A stretch of 64,000 nucleotides of DNA. Origin: Lepus europaeus (lineage: Eukaryota; Chordata; Mammalia; Lagomorpha; Leporidae). Position 1 is the first letter of the stretch. Every line of letters begins with the position of its first letter. The stretch spans positions 94,609,948 through 94,673,947 of the forward strand of contig NC_084835.1 of NCBI RefSeq assembly GCF_033115175.1. Reading direction: 5' to 3'. This document shows positions 33,320 through 56,200 of this stretch, piece after piece. The notes beneath the pieces are model-generated. The model saw nothing but the letters and a program-made list of their open reading frames with translations, did not search any database and was not told the origin of the DNA. Made by a program: the position numbers and the translations under genes.

Positions 33320-33870
33320 TCAGACCCAACAGGCACTGCTGAATCTTCTCCCTGCCAACATCTACAAAATGTTATTGTATCTAGTCTTGCTTTTAGGCAG
33401 GAACCCACACCTCTGACAGCAGACACTGGGGCACTGAATCAGCCACACCACTTAGGAATTCTGGGGCCTCTACAATGAAGGGACTGTACTAGTCAGTTCC
33501 ATTATTGGTCACAACTTTTCTTATGCAATACACAAAACCCAACTCAAATCCATTTAAACCAAAGGGAGAATCATTAGGTCATGTAACTGAAGAGTCTCTG
33601 GCTAGCACTGGCTTCACGTGCTGCTGGGCTCAAAACCAGTTGCCAGTCACCAGGACCTGTACACTTCTCCACCTCCGGGCTCTGCCTTGGCCAGGCTGGT
33701 CTCCTCCTCAAGCTCCACGTGGCAGTTCCAGGCACTTATCCTCCAGAAAAAGAACCTTCTCCCCAACATTTGGAACAAACCGTGGCCCAGCACAGTCATG
33801 TTCACCTCTCCAGGGCCAGAGGCACAGGATGCGCTACTTGAGTTTTGAGCCAGGACACTGCGTCAGGAAG
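33320..33870 (+). repeat. Direct repeat copy B (pair with 27790-28335)
   Basis: See copy A. The pairing begins near CAGGCACTGCTG and ends near CACCTCTCCAGGGCCAGAGG. No coding content is visible. Confidence 0.75.
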
Positions 33871-34097
33871 CACACAGATTAAGCAGGGACAGGAGGGTCT
33901 CCCCAGTAGAAACACAGCATCTTCTCATCAGATGGATACAGGGCGGGTAGGTGGCAAAAATAACAAATGTCCACTACACTCGCTAATTTCCACAGACTAA
34001 AGTTATACAAATGTATAAAGCCTACTGCCTCTACTTTGCAAATCTGTACAGTATGTTACTAAACACTAGGCAGTTGTACCACAATTGTAATTTACAT

Positions 34098-34315
34098 ACC
34101 TAGATATAGAAAAGGGGTCAGCTTTTAGGGAACCTTATATCCCATACTAGAACGCCTGGGCTCAAGTCGGGACAGCAATGATAGTGACAGTTCAAGTACT
34201 TCAGTCTCTGGCACCCAGCTCCAGCTTTGGCCTGGCCTGGCCTGCCCTGGCTGTTGTGGGCATCTGAGGGAGGGAACAAGTGGACTGAAGCTCTGTCTCT
34301 GCCTTTCAAATGGCA
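34098..34315 (+). repeat. Old truncated CSINE
   Basis: AAGGGGTCAGCTTTTAGGGA is a ruined head; CACCCAGCTCCAGCTTTGGC and CTGCCTTTCAAAT are body and end. Confidence 0.65.
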
Positions 34316-34612
34316 GGGACCAGCGCTGTGGCGCAGCAAGTGAAGCTTCTACCCGCAGTGCTGGCAACCTTATGGGAGCCGGTTCCAAGCCCCAGCTGCT
34401 CCACTTCGGATTCAGCTTCCTGTTCACTTTCCTGGGAAATCAGTGGAAGATGGCCCAAGTCCTTGGGCCTCTGCACCCACACGGGAGACCTGGAAGAAGC
34501 TCCCAGCTCCTGGCTTTGGCATGGCCCAGCTCTGGTCATTACAGCCATTTGGAGGATGAACCAGATGGAAGATCTCTCTCTCCTCCTCTTTCAAATAGAT
34601 TTTTAAAATCTT
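34316..34612 (+). repeat. CSINE inserted at the end of the previous one
   Basis: Full head GGGACCAGCGCTGTGGCGCA, complete body, short TTTCAAATAGATTTTTAAAA tail. Confidence 0.88.
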
Positions 34613-34683
34613 AACAAAAACTGTACATTAAGAACAAGGTATTAAAAAATAAGTCAACCACTAAGCATTAAAGAATCTTGCAA

Positions 34684-34855
34684 CCTGCATGGGAGACCAG
34701 GAGGAAGCATATGGCTCCTGGCTTCGGATCAGCGCAGCACGCCGGCCGTAGCAGCCATTTGGGGGGTGAACCAACGGAAAAGGAAGACCTTTCTCTGTCT
34801 CTCTCTCTCAATGTCTAACTCTGCCTGTCAAAATAAATAAATAAATAAATAAACT
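34684..34855 (+). repeat. 5'-truncated CSINE
   Basis: Begins at CTGCATGGGAGACCAGGAGG and ends in AAATAAATAAATAAATAAA. It lies about 120 bases downstream of the ATP5F1A poly(A) signal. Confidence 0.87.
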
Positions 34856-34974
34856 CTTGCAAAAGCCCAGTCTTGAATTACCTAGCTCCACCCAAAATTC
34901 AAGTAAAATGGGTTAAGATGTGCACGTACCACTTCTACATAATTTCAGTTGTTTTAAATGACACAAACCAGAAG

Positions 34975-35117
34975 AGTTATCACGCAACATGGAACTTTTA
35001 TTTTTAACGTGATTTCTGTACATGAGGAGTATGAGAGTAATCCGTTTACAAATGGAATTGATTTTACTAGAAGAAACAATAAAACCAAACCAGTATTTGA
35101 TGTGAATCCATAGGAGT
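34975..35117 (-). other. ATP5F1A: ATP5F1A 3' UTR with poly(A) signal
   Basis: AATAAA on the minus strand occupies 34997-35002, 116 bases after the stop codon. Cleavage is expected 10-25 bases further left, so the 3' UTR is only about 130-140 bases. No other poly(A) signal intervenes. Confidence 0.8.
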
Positions 35118-45871
<10,754 letters not shown>

Positions 45872-45929
45872 CGTCGCAGCTTCTCTTCGGGGTGACTCCT
45901 CCGCAGCCGCAGCCTTGCACTGACTGGGA

Positions 45930-45940
45930 CAAAATGGCCG
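45930..45940 (-). promoter_or_regulatory. YY1-type motif at the presumed ATP5F1A start site
   Basis: CGGCCATTTTG on the minus strand, about 60 bases before the ATG. YY1 and USF2 have been described as acting on the mammalian ATP synthase alpha promoter (from memory). Confidence 0.5.
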
Positions 45941-46176
45941 AGCGGCGAGGAAGGTCAAGGCGGCCGGCCCACCTGACCCGGAAGGACAACCTCTCTCTTT
46001 TTTTACCACCGGACGCGAATCTGCCGGGGTTTGGGCGATTACATTATTTCTAAAGTATTTTTTTTTTTTATTTAAACCTCAACATGAATGATTAGCCCTT
46101 CACCAGCCTCGGCTCCGGAATTCGTTCCGTATAAATTTCAGTCTTTCCAGTCGACCTTGGGGTGGCCCCGGGCGAC

Positions 46177-46182
46177 CACGTG
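46177..46182. promoter_or_regulatory. CACGTG E-box upstream of ATP5F1A
   Basis: Palindromic E-box in GACCACGTGATC, about 250 bases upstream of the presumed start. It is the USF/MYC/TFEB class of site. Single site, function inferred only. Confidence 0.45.
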
Positions 46183-46400
46183 ATCAGCGGAACTTGCTGA
46201 AGAGTCGTCCCCTGCGCGAGGTGACCTGGGCGTCACTGCTGGGCTCACTTGACCGTGAGGGATGAACCGTGTCCGCGGCGTTGAGAGATGGTGCGGTAGC
46301 CACCGACAGCGGCCACCCCTCGGGGCGGCCACCTGTACGCCGCAGGTCGCTGACCCCACCCCAGAGCCTCACAATCGACCTTTGGGGGCACTCTGAATTT

Positions 46401-47240
46401 CTAACAAACACCCGCCCTGTTCCAGGTGATCCGATACGCGCCCAAGCTGGACATGTTCAGACCTTTTAGATTAGATCTAGAAGGATCCTGTCTGTGAATT
46501 TGCCCAAGTTGCTTAAAAAGGCTAACAAAGACAGGAGTCCCAGTGGAGTGGTTGCCAATCCTGTTGAGAAGAATGGTCCAGAATTGCGTTTCGCTCCAGA
46601 CCGGGCTAGGGCTTGAATGTTCTGCTGCAACTAGTTTTACAACACTGGGGACTCTACTTTTTCTGGTGGAGTTCTTTCTATGTCCACTTAATAAATGGGG
46701 AGGAATTTTTTCTTCCGCAGAATTTTTATAACATTTGGAATTTTTGTGATATGAGCAGAGGGAGAGAGAGAGGGAGAGGGAGAGACCGGGTACTATGTGA
46801 TCGGGGAAGCTATTTGACACTGCCTACACTTGTAGCTGTTCTGAAAAGCATCTTTCAGCTCCAACCATCAAATCTTGGCTTTCAACCAAAACCTTCTGGG
46901 CTAAAAGGATTGTCTCCTGCAGCTTGCCTTGCAAATGCATGGTCAGCAATCCCTTTCTCTAACATCCAACTTCCTTTTTCAAGGGGAGCCATGAGTCAAT
47001 ATGGCAATCCTCCAGGCAGGCATAGGCTAACAGAAAAATTATATATGGTTTATAAAAACAACAAAATTACATAGAGATTTTGTAAACCATGTAGTGATGA
47101 AAGTGGACAGAGATCACTTTTTTCCCATGCCCAAGGGCTGCACCAATTTATCTGCAATTTGGTTACTGAGGTGAGATGCATTTTATTGAAACAAGATGAT
47201 AAGCCATAAAACACAATACAGAGAGCTAGTCAGAATCCTC
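46401..47240. other. Interval DNA, nothing recognised
   Basis: No repeat. A 153-codon open frame (46613-47071, plus) has no resemblance that I know. A purine run of GAGAGA type lies at 46755-46785. Confidence 0.4.
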
Positions 47241-47500
47241 TGAAGAAGGGCTGGTGTTGTGATGCAGTCAGTAACGTCACTACATGTGAGGCATCCCACC
47301 GCAGTGTCTGTTCCAAGGTCTGTTGGGCCCCTGTCACCCGCATGGGAGACCTGGATGGAGTTCTAGGCTCCATCCCCAGCAGTTTGCAGCCACTGGAAAA
47401 TGAACCAGTACATGTAAAATATCTCCCTCCTCCTCTTTTCCTCCCTCTCCCCACTTTTCAAGTACATAAATTTTTTTTTTTTTAAGATTTATTTATTTTT

Positions 47501-47949
<449 letters not shown>

Positions 47950-48290
47950 ATATATATTTTTTACTTGAGAGTCAGAGGTACACATAGAGAGGAGAGGCAG
48001 AGAGAGAGAGAGAGGTCTTCCATCTGATGGTTCACTCCCCAATTGGACGCATGGGCTGGAACTGCACTGATCCAAAGCCAGGAGCCAGGAGCTTCTTCTG
48101 GGTCTCCCATGTGGGTGCAGGGGCCCAAGGACTTGGGCCATCTTCTACTGCTTTCCCAGGCCACAGCAGAGAGCTGGATCGGAAGTAGAGCAGCCGGGAC
48201 TAGAACTGGTGCCCATATGGGATGCTGGCATTTCAGGCCAGGGCGTTAACCTAGTGGGCCACAGCGCCAGCCCCTACATAAATCTTTTTA

Positions 48291-48760
48291 AAAGAGTTCT
48301 TTGAAGAGAAAGATTTAATAACTTTAACTATGCATCTACCTTAGGAGAAACACATTCAGTGCTAAGCCTGACCCACAATTTCATATTAAACCTCACAGAA
48401 AGTTGAGTACATGAGCCTTTGAGCTCTCTGCTTTTCCTAGTAACACAATGCACTATAAAAGGTTGCCAATAGCAGTTTGGAAAGTGAAACTCACAATGGA
48501 GCCAGACCATGTTGGTCAAGTTCTAGCTCTGCTATCCAACCTTAGTCAAGTCATTTAATCCATGTTTGCATGTTTTAATGTGAAAATGGGGAAAATAAGT
48601 TATGTCCACCAATTTCACCAGGTTCTCTAAGAGTGAAACAAAAAATGTAAAACAGAAAATTATATATTGCTGTATAAAGAACCTCTCATAGTGTTAATAG
48701 AAATTTTGGAAGCAAGCAAGGACCTTAGGTAAGGCAAGAAATGAATGAGAGAATGGCCAC
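48291..48760. other. Interval DNA with a MIR relic
   Basis: Around 48495-48605 TGGTCAAGTTCTAGCTCTGC and TTAGTCAAGTCATTTAATCC follow MIR in plus sense. The rest is unrecognised. Confidence 0.5.
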
Positions 48761-48761
48761 A

Positions 48762-49616
48762 TTCTCCTCCAGCTGCCCAAGATGCCAAAAGGTAAAGTCA
48801 AGAGGAAGTAGGTGACCCCGCCTCCTGCTACGGTGAAGAAGCAGGAGGCCAAGGAGGTGGTAATTCTCCTGTTTGAGAAGAGGCCTGAGAATTATAGCAT
48901 TGGACAGGACATCCAACCCAAGAAGAGCCTCATCCATTTTGTCAGATGGCATTGCTACATCTGGCTGCAGCAGCACAGGGCCACCCTGTATAAGTGGTTG
49001 AAAGTGCATCTTGCCTTTAGCCAGTACACCTAGACCCTGGACCTCCAGTCAGCCACTCAGCTGTGGAAGCTGGCCCATAGTACAGAACAGAGACAAAAGA
49101 AGAGAAGGCACACAGGCTGGTTTCCAGGGCCAAGAAGAAAGCTGCTGGCCAAGGCGATGCCCCCACTAAGAGACCACCTGTCCTCCAAGTGGAGGTCACC
49201 ACTGTCAGCACCTTGGGGGAGAATAAGAAGGCTCAGCCGGTGGTGGTTGCACACAGTGTGGGGTCCACTCAGCTGGCTGGCTTCTTGCCTTCCCTGCATT
49301 GTGGATGGGGTGCATTACTGCATCGTCAAGGAAAAGGCCAGGCTCAGTGTCTGTCCATGGGAAGACCTGCATCACCGTGGTCTTCTCTCACAGGTGAACT
49401 CAGAAGACAAAGGAGCTCTGGCTAAGCTGGTGGAAGCCATCAGGACCAACTACAATGATGATGAGATCCGCCACCACTGGGGAGGCAATGCATAGGATTC
49501 AAATCTGTGGCTTGCATTGCTAAGCTGTAACAGGCTAAAGAACTCACCACAAGGTTGGGATAGATATACACTTTTGAGCTTCCTGTACATAATAAAGATT
49601 CTCCTTTAAAAAAAGA
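48762..49616 (+). pseudogene. RPL7A processed pseudogene
   Basis: Intronless, decayed copy of the eL8 (RPL7A) mRNA. ATG at 48782 follows CCAGCTGCCCAAG, but the frame stops after nine codons (MPKGKVKRK, then TAG). Further on the frames show [51 protein letters not shown] and [12 protein letters not shown], the last followed by a stop where the parent continues. The ancestral C-terminus (AKELTTRLG, TAG at 49561) and an AATAAA-bearing 3' UTR with a poly(A) run to 49616 remain. Several frameshifts and stops make it dead. AAGAAATG at about 48738 and 49612 may be the target duplication. Confidence 0.92.
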
Positions 49617-49694
49617 AATGCCTTCTACACACCTACACTCTTAGCTCCTTGGCAGTGGGAACTAATTGATGAGGTTAAGGTTGCTGCAGTTGGG

Positions 49695-49828
49695 GCCGGC
49701 GCTGTGGCTTGGTAGGTTGGGCCTTTGCAGTGCAAGCATCCTATAAGGGTGCCAATTCGTGTCTGGCTGCTCCTCTTCTGATCCAGCTTTCTGCTTACGG
49801 TCTCTCACATAAATAAATAAATAAAAAG
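49695..49828 (+). repeat. CSINE with a large internal deletion
   Basis: Head GGGGCCGGCGCTGTGGCTTG to the start of the body (CTTCTGATCCAGCTTTCTGC), then straight to TCTCTCACATAAATAAATAA: about 180 bases are missing. The target GTTGCTGCAGTT is on the left and ATTGCTGCAGTT on the right. Confidence 0.9.
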
Positions 49829-50064
49829 ATTGCTGCAGTTCATACTGCCAGAATAAAATCAAAAACGTTTAAGTTTATGCAAACAGTATGAAAGAAATCT
49901 ACTAAGCAAGAAGCAAAATTTCAAGGATTTTTTTAAGATGTGACTCAAGCTAGCAATAAAAATACATGAAAGAAAAAGCAGCCTGGCGTTAGCAGCTGTA
50001 CTTCATTCACCGCGGAGCCCAGAGAGCCAGGAGGAGGCAAGACACCAGCCCTGAAGGGGTTAAA

Positions 50065-50080
50065 ACTACAACTCCCAGAA
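50065..50080 (+). promoter_or_regulatory. ZNF143/THAP11-type site in the HAUS1 promoter
   Basis: ACTACAACTCCCAGAA, a near-perfect copy of the ACTACAA(C/T)TCCCAGAA element of housekeeping and cell-cycle promoters. It lies 117 bases before the HAUS1 ATG, a typical distance. Confidence 0.75.
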
Positions 50081-50181
50081 ATCCCCGGCCAGGCGAGGGG
50101 CGGGGCCAACGGTGTGTGGGCGGGGCCCCAGGGGCGCTTCTCCCGCGAGGAGTTCCGCGTGAAGTGGCGGGAGCGGCGGCT

Positions 50182-50211
50182 ATGGAGGCGCGGGAAGCGA
50201 AAGAAGCGCAG
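50182..50211 (+). CDS. HAUS1: HAUS1 exon 1
   Basis: Ten codons, [10 protein letters not shown], then donor GTGACG (a weaker but valid site). Context GGCTATGG. Confidence 0.92.
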
Positions 50212-53200
50212 GTGACGGGCTGGGAGCGGGCGTTTGCGGCTTCCCGAGACCCGCGTCTGCGGCGTGCCGGTGCCGCCGGCGCATCTCCTGAGCGCCGCCA
50301 CGGCTGCTTTCCTTCTCCGGTGCCCCACACGCCCGTCTTTAGTGACCTGTGAGCCGGGTCTCCCGGGACCCTTCTTCCCCGGACTCCCCTCGCTGAGGAC
50401 CCCGGGCTTGGACAGGCGTCAGGCAGCCGCCGTAACGAGACCCCTCGGAGCTGGCTGGAGCGGGGCTTGTGCACCCACCCTCCTGCCTGAAGTTCCACAC
50501 CAGCACCGCTTCCAAGTCCCGCATCCCGGGTCAGGGGGTCTCCCGGCACCGCGCCGGCTAGGATGTTGCGGGCAACGCCTTTTTTAAAATTCAGCCCCGG
50601 CGGGTGTAAGATTGCGTTTGTACCTGCATATTGAGTCTTAAGGCTTTTCTAGTGAGGCAGATTGTTCGTCTGTACCGCTTTTGTAGCTCTTTAGGAATGG
50701 TTCGTTCCCCGGTAATTTCGACTCCTTGCGCCCAACCACTCCCAAAGCTTGTAGGAGTTAGGAGGTGACGCCGAGGGAGCCAGAGCATTTACTTCGCGTT
50801 TGATCACCGTCATGCCTGCATCGTGTCATTGCAATTAAAATATGTCTATATAATTTTCTTCCTTTTCATGATGAGGTTGCTGCGTGGTTGAAAAAAATAT
50901 TTGGCGATCATCCCATTCCACAGTATGAGGTGAACCCACGGACCACAGAGATTTTGTATCATCTTTCGGAACGCAACAGGGCCCGGGACAGGGACGTCCA
51001 CCTAGTCATAGAGGACTTGAAACAGAAAGCAAACGAGTATGAATCCGAAGGTGAGAATAAGTCCTGAGTTTTTCTGAATGAGATCGTAGAGGTAACCAAT
51101 GTTTGTAACAATGAAATGTGCAAGATTCGGTATAGACAGCTTATTTTGCTACTTTGTTTGCTAGATGTGTCTTCTACTCAGGTCTCATAGAATTATTCTG
51201 TTGCTACTCTGACAGCAAAACCACAAACTTAAAGAGTCTAAACATAGGAGCCCAGTGGGAAAGATGCCTTGTGGGCTTTGACCTCCGTGTGTGTTTGATC
51301 TGTCTCCTGTCCCCATGCCTTAGTCCTGCCAAGCTGTTAGAGCACCTGCGGTGGCAGCCCTGAAGAAACTGCTGTAGGACTGTGTGTCAGGGACTGCTTT
51401 CGTTTTCTCCTGGGATTATTTGGTTTGAAAAAGTGTGTTCCACACATCTATTTTTTTAAAAAAAGATTTATTTTATTTATTTGAAAGAGTTACAGAGAGA
51501 AGTAAAGAGAGAGAGAGAGATTGTCTTCCATCCACTGGTTCACTCCGCAGATGGCTGCAATGGCCAGAGCTGAGCCAATCCGAAGCCAGGAGCCAGGAGC
51601 TCCCTCCCGGTCTCCCTCGTGGGTGCAGGAGTCCAAGGACTTGGGCCGTCTTCTACTGGTTTCCCAGGCCATAGCAGAGAGCTGGATCGGAAGTGGAGCA
51701 TCCGGGTCTAGAATTGGCGCCCATATGGAATGCTGGCACTTCAGGCCAGGGTTTTCGTTGTGCCATCTATTGTTTTTATAATTAAAAATCACAAAAGTAA
51801 AGATTGACAAAGATATTTTTTAGGTATAAGACCACACCAAAGACAGAGGAAGTAGAACACACATTTGCCCTATATTTGACCAAATGGATAGAATTTGTTA
51901 TATATAATGTTTCGAGTATAGTGCAGTTAATATTTAATCCTATTGTTTATGTGCTCTTTCTCAATTTTCTTTTTAAAATTAACAGTACAGTTGCCTTTTT
52001 GTTTTGGTGTACTCTCTCTTTTTTTTTTTTTTTTTTTTTTAGATTTTATTTATTTATTTGAGAGGTAGAGTTACAGACAGAGAGAAATGTCTTCCATCCA
52101 CTGGTTCCCTCCCCAAATGGCCACAAAGGCCATAGCTAGGCTAATCCAGAGCCAGGAGCTTCTTCCGGGTGGGTGCAGGGGCCCAAGGACTTGGGCCATC
52201 TTCTAATGCTTTCCCAGGTGCATCAGCCAGGAGCTGGATCAGAAGAGGAGCAGCCAGGACACAAACTGGCACCTGTATGGGATGCCGGCACCACAGGTGC
52301 AGAACAGCTCCATCCATCATCCCAAAAGCCTCCCCAGTGCTACTCCTTTGTAATGTTTTAAATTGTTTTACTTATAAATGATTTTATTTTTGTAGTTATT
52401 AAAATATAGTCTAGAGAAATGAACTTTGAGTCCAGAATAATCTCATTCTGTAAGATGTTTTTTCTTTTTCTTTTTTTTCTTCCTTTTCTTATTTGAAAGT
52501 CAAGAGGCCGGCGCCATGGCTTAACAGGCTAATCCTCCACCTTGCGGCGCCAGCACACCAGGTTCTAGTCCCGGTCGGGGTGCCAGATTCTATCCCGGTT
52601 GCCCCTCTTCCAGGCCAGCTCTCTGCTATGGCCCGGGAAGGCAGCGGAGGATGGCCCAAGTGCTTGGGCCCTGCACCCGCATGGGAGACCAGGAGAGGCA
52701 CCTGGCTCCTGGCTTCGGATCAGCATGAGGCGCCGGCCGCAGTGGCCATTGGAGGGTGAACCAGCTGCAAAAGGAAGACCTTTCTCTCTGTCTCTCTCTC
52801 ACTATCCACTCTGCCTATCAAAAAAAAAAAAAAAAAGTCAAGAGGAAAACATATCTTCCATCTGCTGGCTCACTCTCCAAGTGTAAGCAACAGCCAGGGG
52901 TGGGCCAGGATCAATCCAGGAACTGGGAAACCACCCAGGATCTCCCATGAGGGTAGCAGCAACAACCCAAGTACTTGAGCCATCATCTGCTGCCTCCCAG
53001 GGTGTGCATAAGCAGTTAGCTGGAATTGAAGGCTGAGCTGGTACTGAAACCCACACACTACAGTATGGGATGTGGGCTACTCAACCAGCATCTTATACCA
53101 CTGTGCCAAATGCCTTCCCCTGGAGTGTTCTTTAACTATCTTTTAGATTAGTCGATTATATACTATTGTTCCGGTTTTCTGTTTCCATGTTGACCTTCTA

Positions 53201-56200
53201 CCTTGCTTTCATCATTGAAAGTAGGATATCGAGGCCAGCGCCATGGCTCACTAGGCTAATCCTCCGCCTGTGATGCCGGCACCCCAGGTTCAGTTGGGGT
53301 GCCGGATTCTGTCCCGGTTGCCCCTCTTCCAGGCCAGCTCTCTGCTGTGGCCCGGGAGTGCAGTGGAGGATGGCCCAAGTGCTTGGGCCCTGCACCTGCA
53401 TGGGAGACCAGGAGAAGCACCTGGCTCCTGGCTTCGGATCAGCGCTGTGCGCCTGCCACAGCAGCCATTGGAGGGTGAACCAACGGTAAAAGGAACCCTT
53501 TCTCTCTGTCTCTCTCTCTCACTGTCCACTCTGCCTGTCAAAAAAAAAAAAAAAAAAGTAGGATGTCGAAATCTTCAACTATTGTTGAATTGTATATTTC
53601 TCTCTCTATTTTTGTCGGTTTTTGTTTCATAGATCTTGGTGTCTATTAGGTGTATATATTTTTGCAGTTATATATTTTGATAGATTGACTCTTTTATCAT
53701 TATAAAATTCCCTCTGTAGCTCTAGTACCATATTTTTTTTATAAAGTCTATTTTATCTGATGATATCAGTGTAGCTATTCCAGCATTCTTGTGGTTGCTT
53801 TGCTACTCGAATGATGCATTGTTTTTTAAAGATTTTTATTGGAACCGGTGCAATGGCGCAGTAGGTTAATCCTCTGCCTGCAGTGCTGGCATCCCATATG
53901 GGTGGCGGTTCTACTCCCGGCAGCTTCACTTCCAATCCAGCTTTCTGCTATGGCCTGGGAAAGCAGTAGAAAATGGCCCAAGTGCTTGGGCCCCTGTACC
54001 CACGTGGGAGACCAGGAAGAAGCATCTGGCTCCTGGCTTCGGATTGGCACAGCTCCAACCATTGCAGCCATTTGAGGAATGAACCAATGGATGGAAGACC
54101 TTTCTTTCTGTCTCTCCCTCTCACTGTCTATAACTCTACCTCTCAAATAAAATTTAAAAAAAATTTTTTTAATTTACTTTTATTTGAAAGTCAGAGTTAC
54201 ACAGAGAGAGAAGGAGAGGCAGGGAGAGAGGTCTTCCATCCGCTGGTTTACTCCCCAGTTGGCTGCAGTGGCTGGAGCTGGACCCATCTGGAGCCAGGAG
54301 CTTCTTCCTGGTTTCCCACATGGGTGCAGGGTCCCTGCTTTTCCAGGCCATAGCAGAGAGCTGGATTGGAAATGGAGCAGCCGGGATTAGAACCGGTGCC
54401 CATATGGGATGCCAGCACTGCAGGCAGCGGCTTTACCTGCTATGCCATAGTGCCAGCCCCAAATACTTCCTTTTTTTCTTTTTCTTTTTTTTTTTTTTTT
54501 TTTTTTTTTAGATTTTTATTTATTCGAGAGGTAGAGTTACAGAGGGAAGGAGAGACAGAGAGAAAGGTCTTCCCTCCACTGGCTCATCCCCCAAATGGCT
54601 GCAATGGCCAGAGCTAGGCTGATCCAAAGCCAGGAGCCAGGAGCCTCTTCCCAGTCTCCCACGTGAGTACAGGGGCCCAAGGACTTGGGCCATCTTCTAT
54701 GGCTTCCCCAGGCCATAGCAGAGAGCTGGATTGGAAGAAGAACAGCTGGGACTAGAACCGGTGCCCATATGGGATGCCGGCACCACAGGCTCTAGCCTCC
54801 TATGCCAGAGCGCCTGCCCCGATGCATTTTTTTTTTTAAAGATTTATTTATTTAGTTGAGAGGCAGAGTTACAGACAGAGAAAGATCTTCCATCCACCTA
54901 CGGTATACAATTATATCTATTCTCCTTTCCCTTTTTGTGGTGTTACTGTTACACATATCCAGTGTTACAGACTGGACCATGAGTAGTCACTTCCTTAGCC
55001 CTAGACACCTTTACAGGATCATACCCATATCCTTTGTGCTGCTGTTAGCATATTTCTATGGCCCAACAGTATATTATACACAATTTTTTTTATAAAATTT
55101 TATAGGATTATTCTATACAATTTTTAAAAATCAGTTAAGAGAAAAATCCATAGTTGCTGATGCTCTAGTTTTTGTTTTTTTTTTGTTTTTTTTTTTTGTT
55201 TTGTTTTGTTTTAAGATTTATTTATGTATTTAAGAGGTAGAGTTACAGAGAGAGAGAGATCTTCCATCTGCTGGTCCATTCTCCAAATGGCCCCAATGAC
55301 TGGAGCTGGGTTGATCCAAAGCCAGGAGCTTCTTCCAGGTCTCCCATGTGGGTACATGGGCCCAAGCACTTAGGGCATCTTCCACTGCTTTTCACAGGCC
55401 ATTAACAGAGAGCTGGATTGGAAGTAGAACAGCTGGGACTCAAACCAGCACCCATATGGGATTCTGGTGCAGCAAGTAGAAGCTTAACCTACTATGCCAC
55501 AGTACAGGTCCGGATGCTCTAACTTTTCATGTGCATTCAAAATACTATTTGGAATCACTTGCTTTCAGCCTATAGAACTGCTTTTAGTATTTCTTGTAAG
55601 TTGGTCTGCTAACAGCAAATTCTCTGTTTTTTTCTATCTTGTAGCCTTTATTTTGCTTTCATTTCTTTATATGTTTATTTTATTTTCACTTATTTGAAAG
55701 GCAGAGTGATGGAGAAGAGAGACAGAGATCTTCCATCTGCTGGTTCACTCCCCAAATGTCAGCAACAGCCAGGGTTTGGCCAGGAGCTCAGAACTCCATC
55801 TGGGTTTCCTGTATGAGTGTTGGGGCCCAACCACTTGAGCTATCATCTGCTCCCTCCCAGGATGCATTAACAGGAAGTTGGTAGGAAGCTGTTAAATCCC
55901 AACTTGGGAAGCCCAAATCTCATATCAGAGTGTCTTGGAAAGCAAAAGGAAGATGTCCCAAGTACTTGGAACCCTGCCTCCCATGTGGGAGACCTGGTTG
56001 GAGTTCCTGACTCCTGGCTTCAGCCTGGCCCAGCCCCAACTACTGCAGTCATTTGGGGAGTGAACCAGGGGATGGAAAAATTTCTTTCTTTCTGTCTCTC
56101 CCTTGCTATCTGTCAATCTGTCTTTCAAATAAATAAAATAGATCTTCAAAAAAAATAAAGGAAAATAATGTTTAAGGAATGTGAGGTTTCTTTTGGGGGT

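Larger units (their letters stand above)
49990..50560. promoter_or_regulatory. CpG island, promoter of HAUS1
   Basis: CpG-dense from about 50.0 to 50.56 kb, around HAUS1 exon 1. The nearest repeat on either side is 0.15 kb left and 0.9 kb right. Confidence 0.8.
53119..55690 (-). repeat. Old L1 interior (ORF2 region) broken by several SINEs
   Basis: Pieces 53119-53230, 53560-53815, about 54900-55190 and 55510-55690 read in order as reverse L1 sequence: GTTTCCATGTTGACCTTCTA, AAATCTTCAACTATTGTTGA, GTCTATTTTATCTGATGATA and TTTTAGTATTTCTTGTAAGT. Strongly decayed, antisense to HAUS1. Confidence 0.65.

Noticed and set aside
27790-33870. An LTR retroelement bounded by the 550-bp direct repeats
   Set aside because: Spacing would fit, but the interior is made of L1 relics and SINEs and I see no element-specific coding or priming features. 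Left as an unexplained repeat pair.
46613-47074. 153-codon plus-strand open frame between ATP5F1A and HAUS1
   Set aside because: No recognisable motif; includes a GAGA-type simple run. Could be chance. I could not relate it to any retrocopy.
49157-49495. 112-codon open frame within the RPL7A copy
   Set aside because: Only the last third is in the RPL7A frame; the start is an internal methionine in another frame. The copy as a whole is broken.
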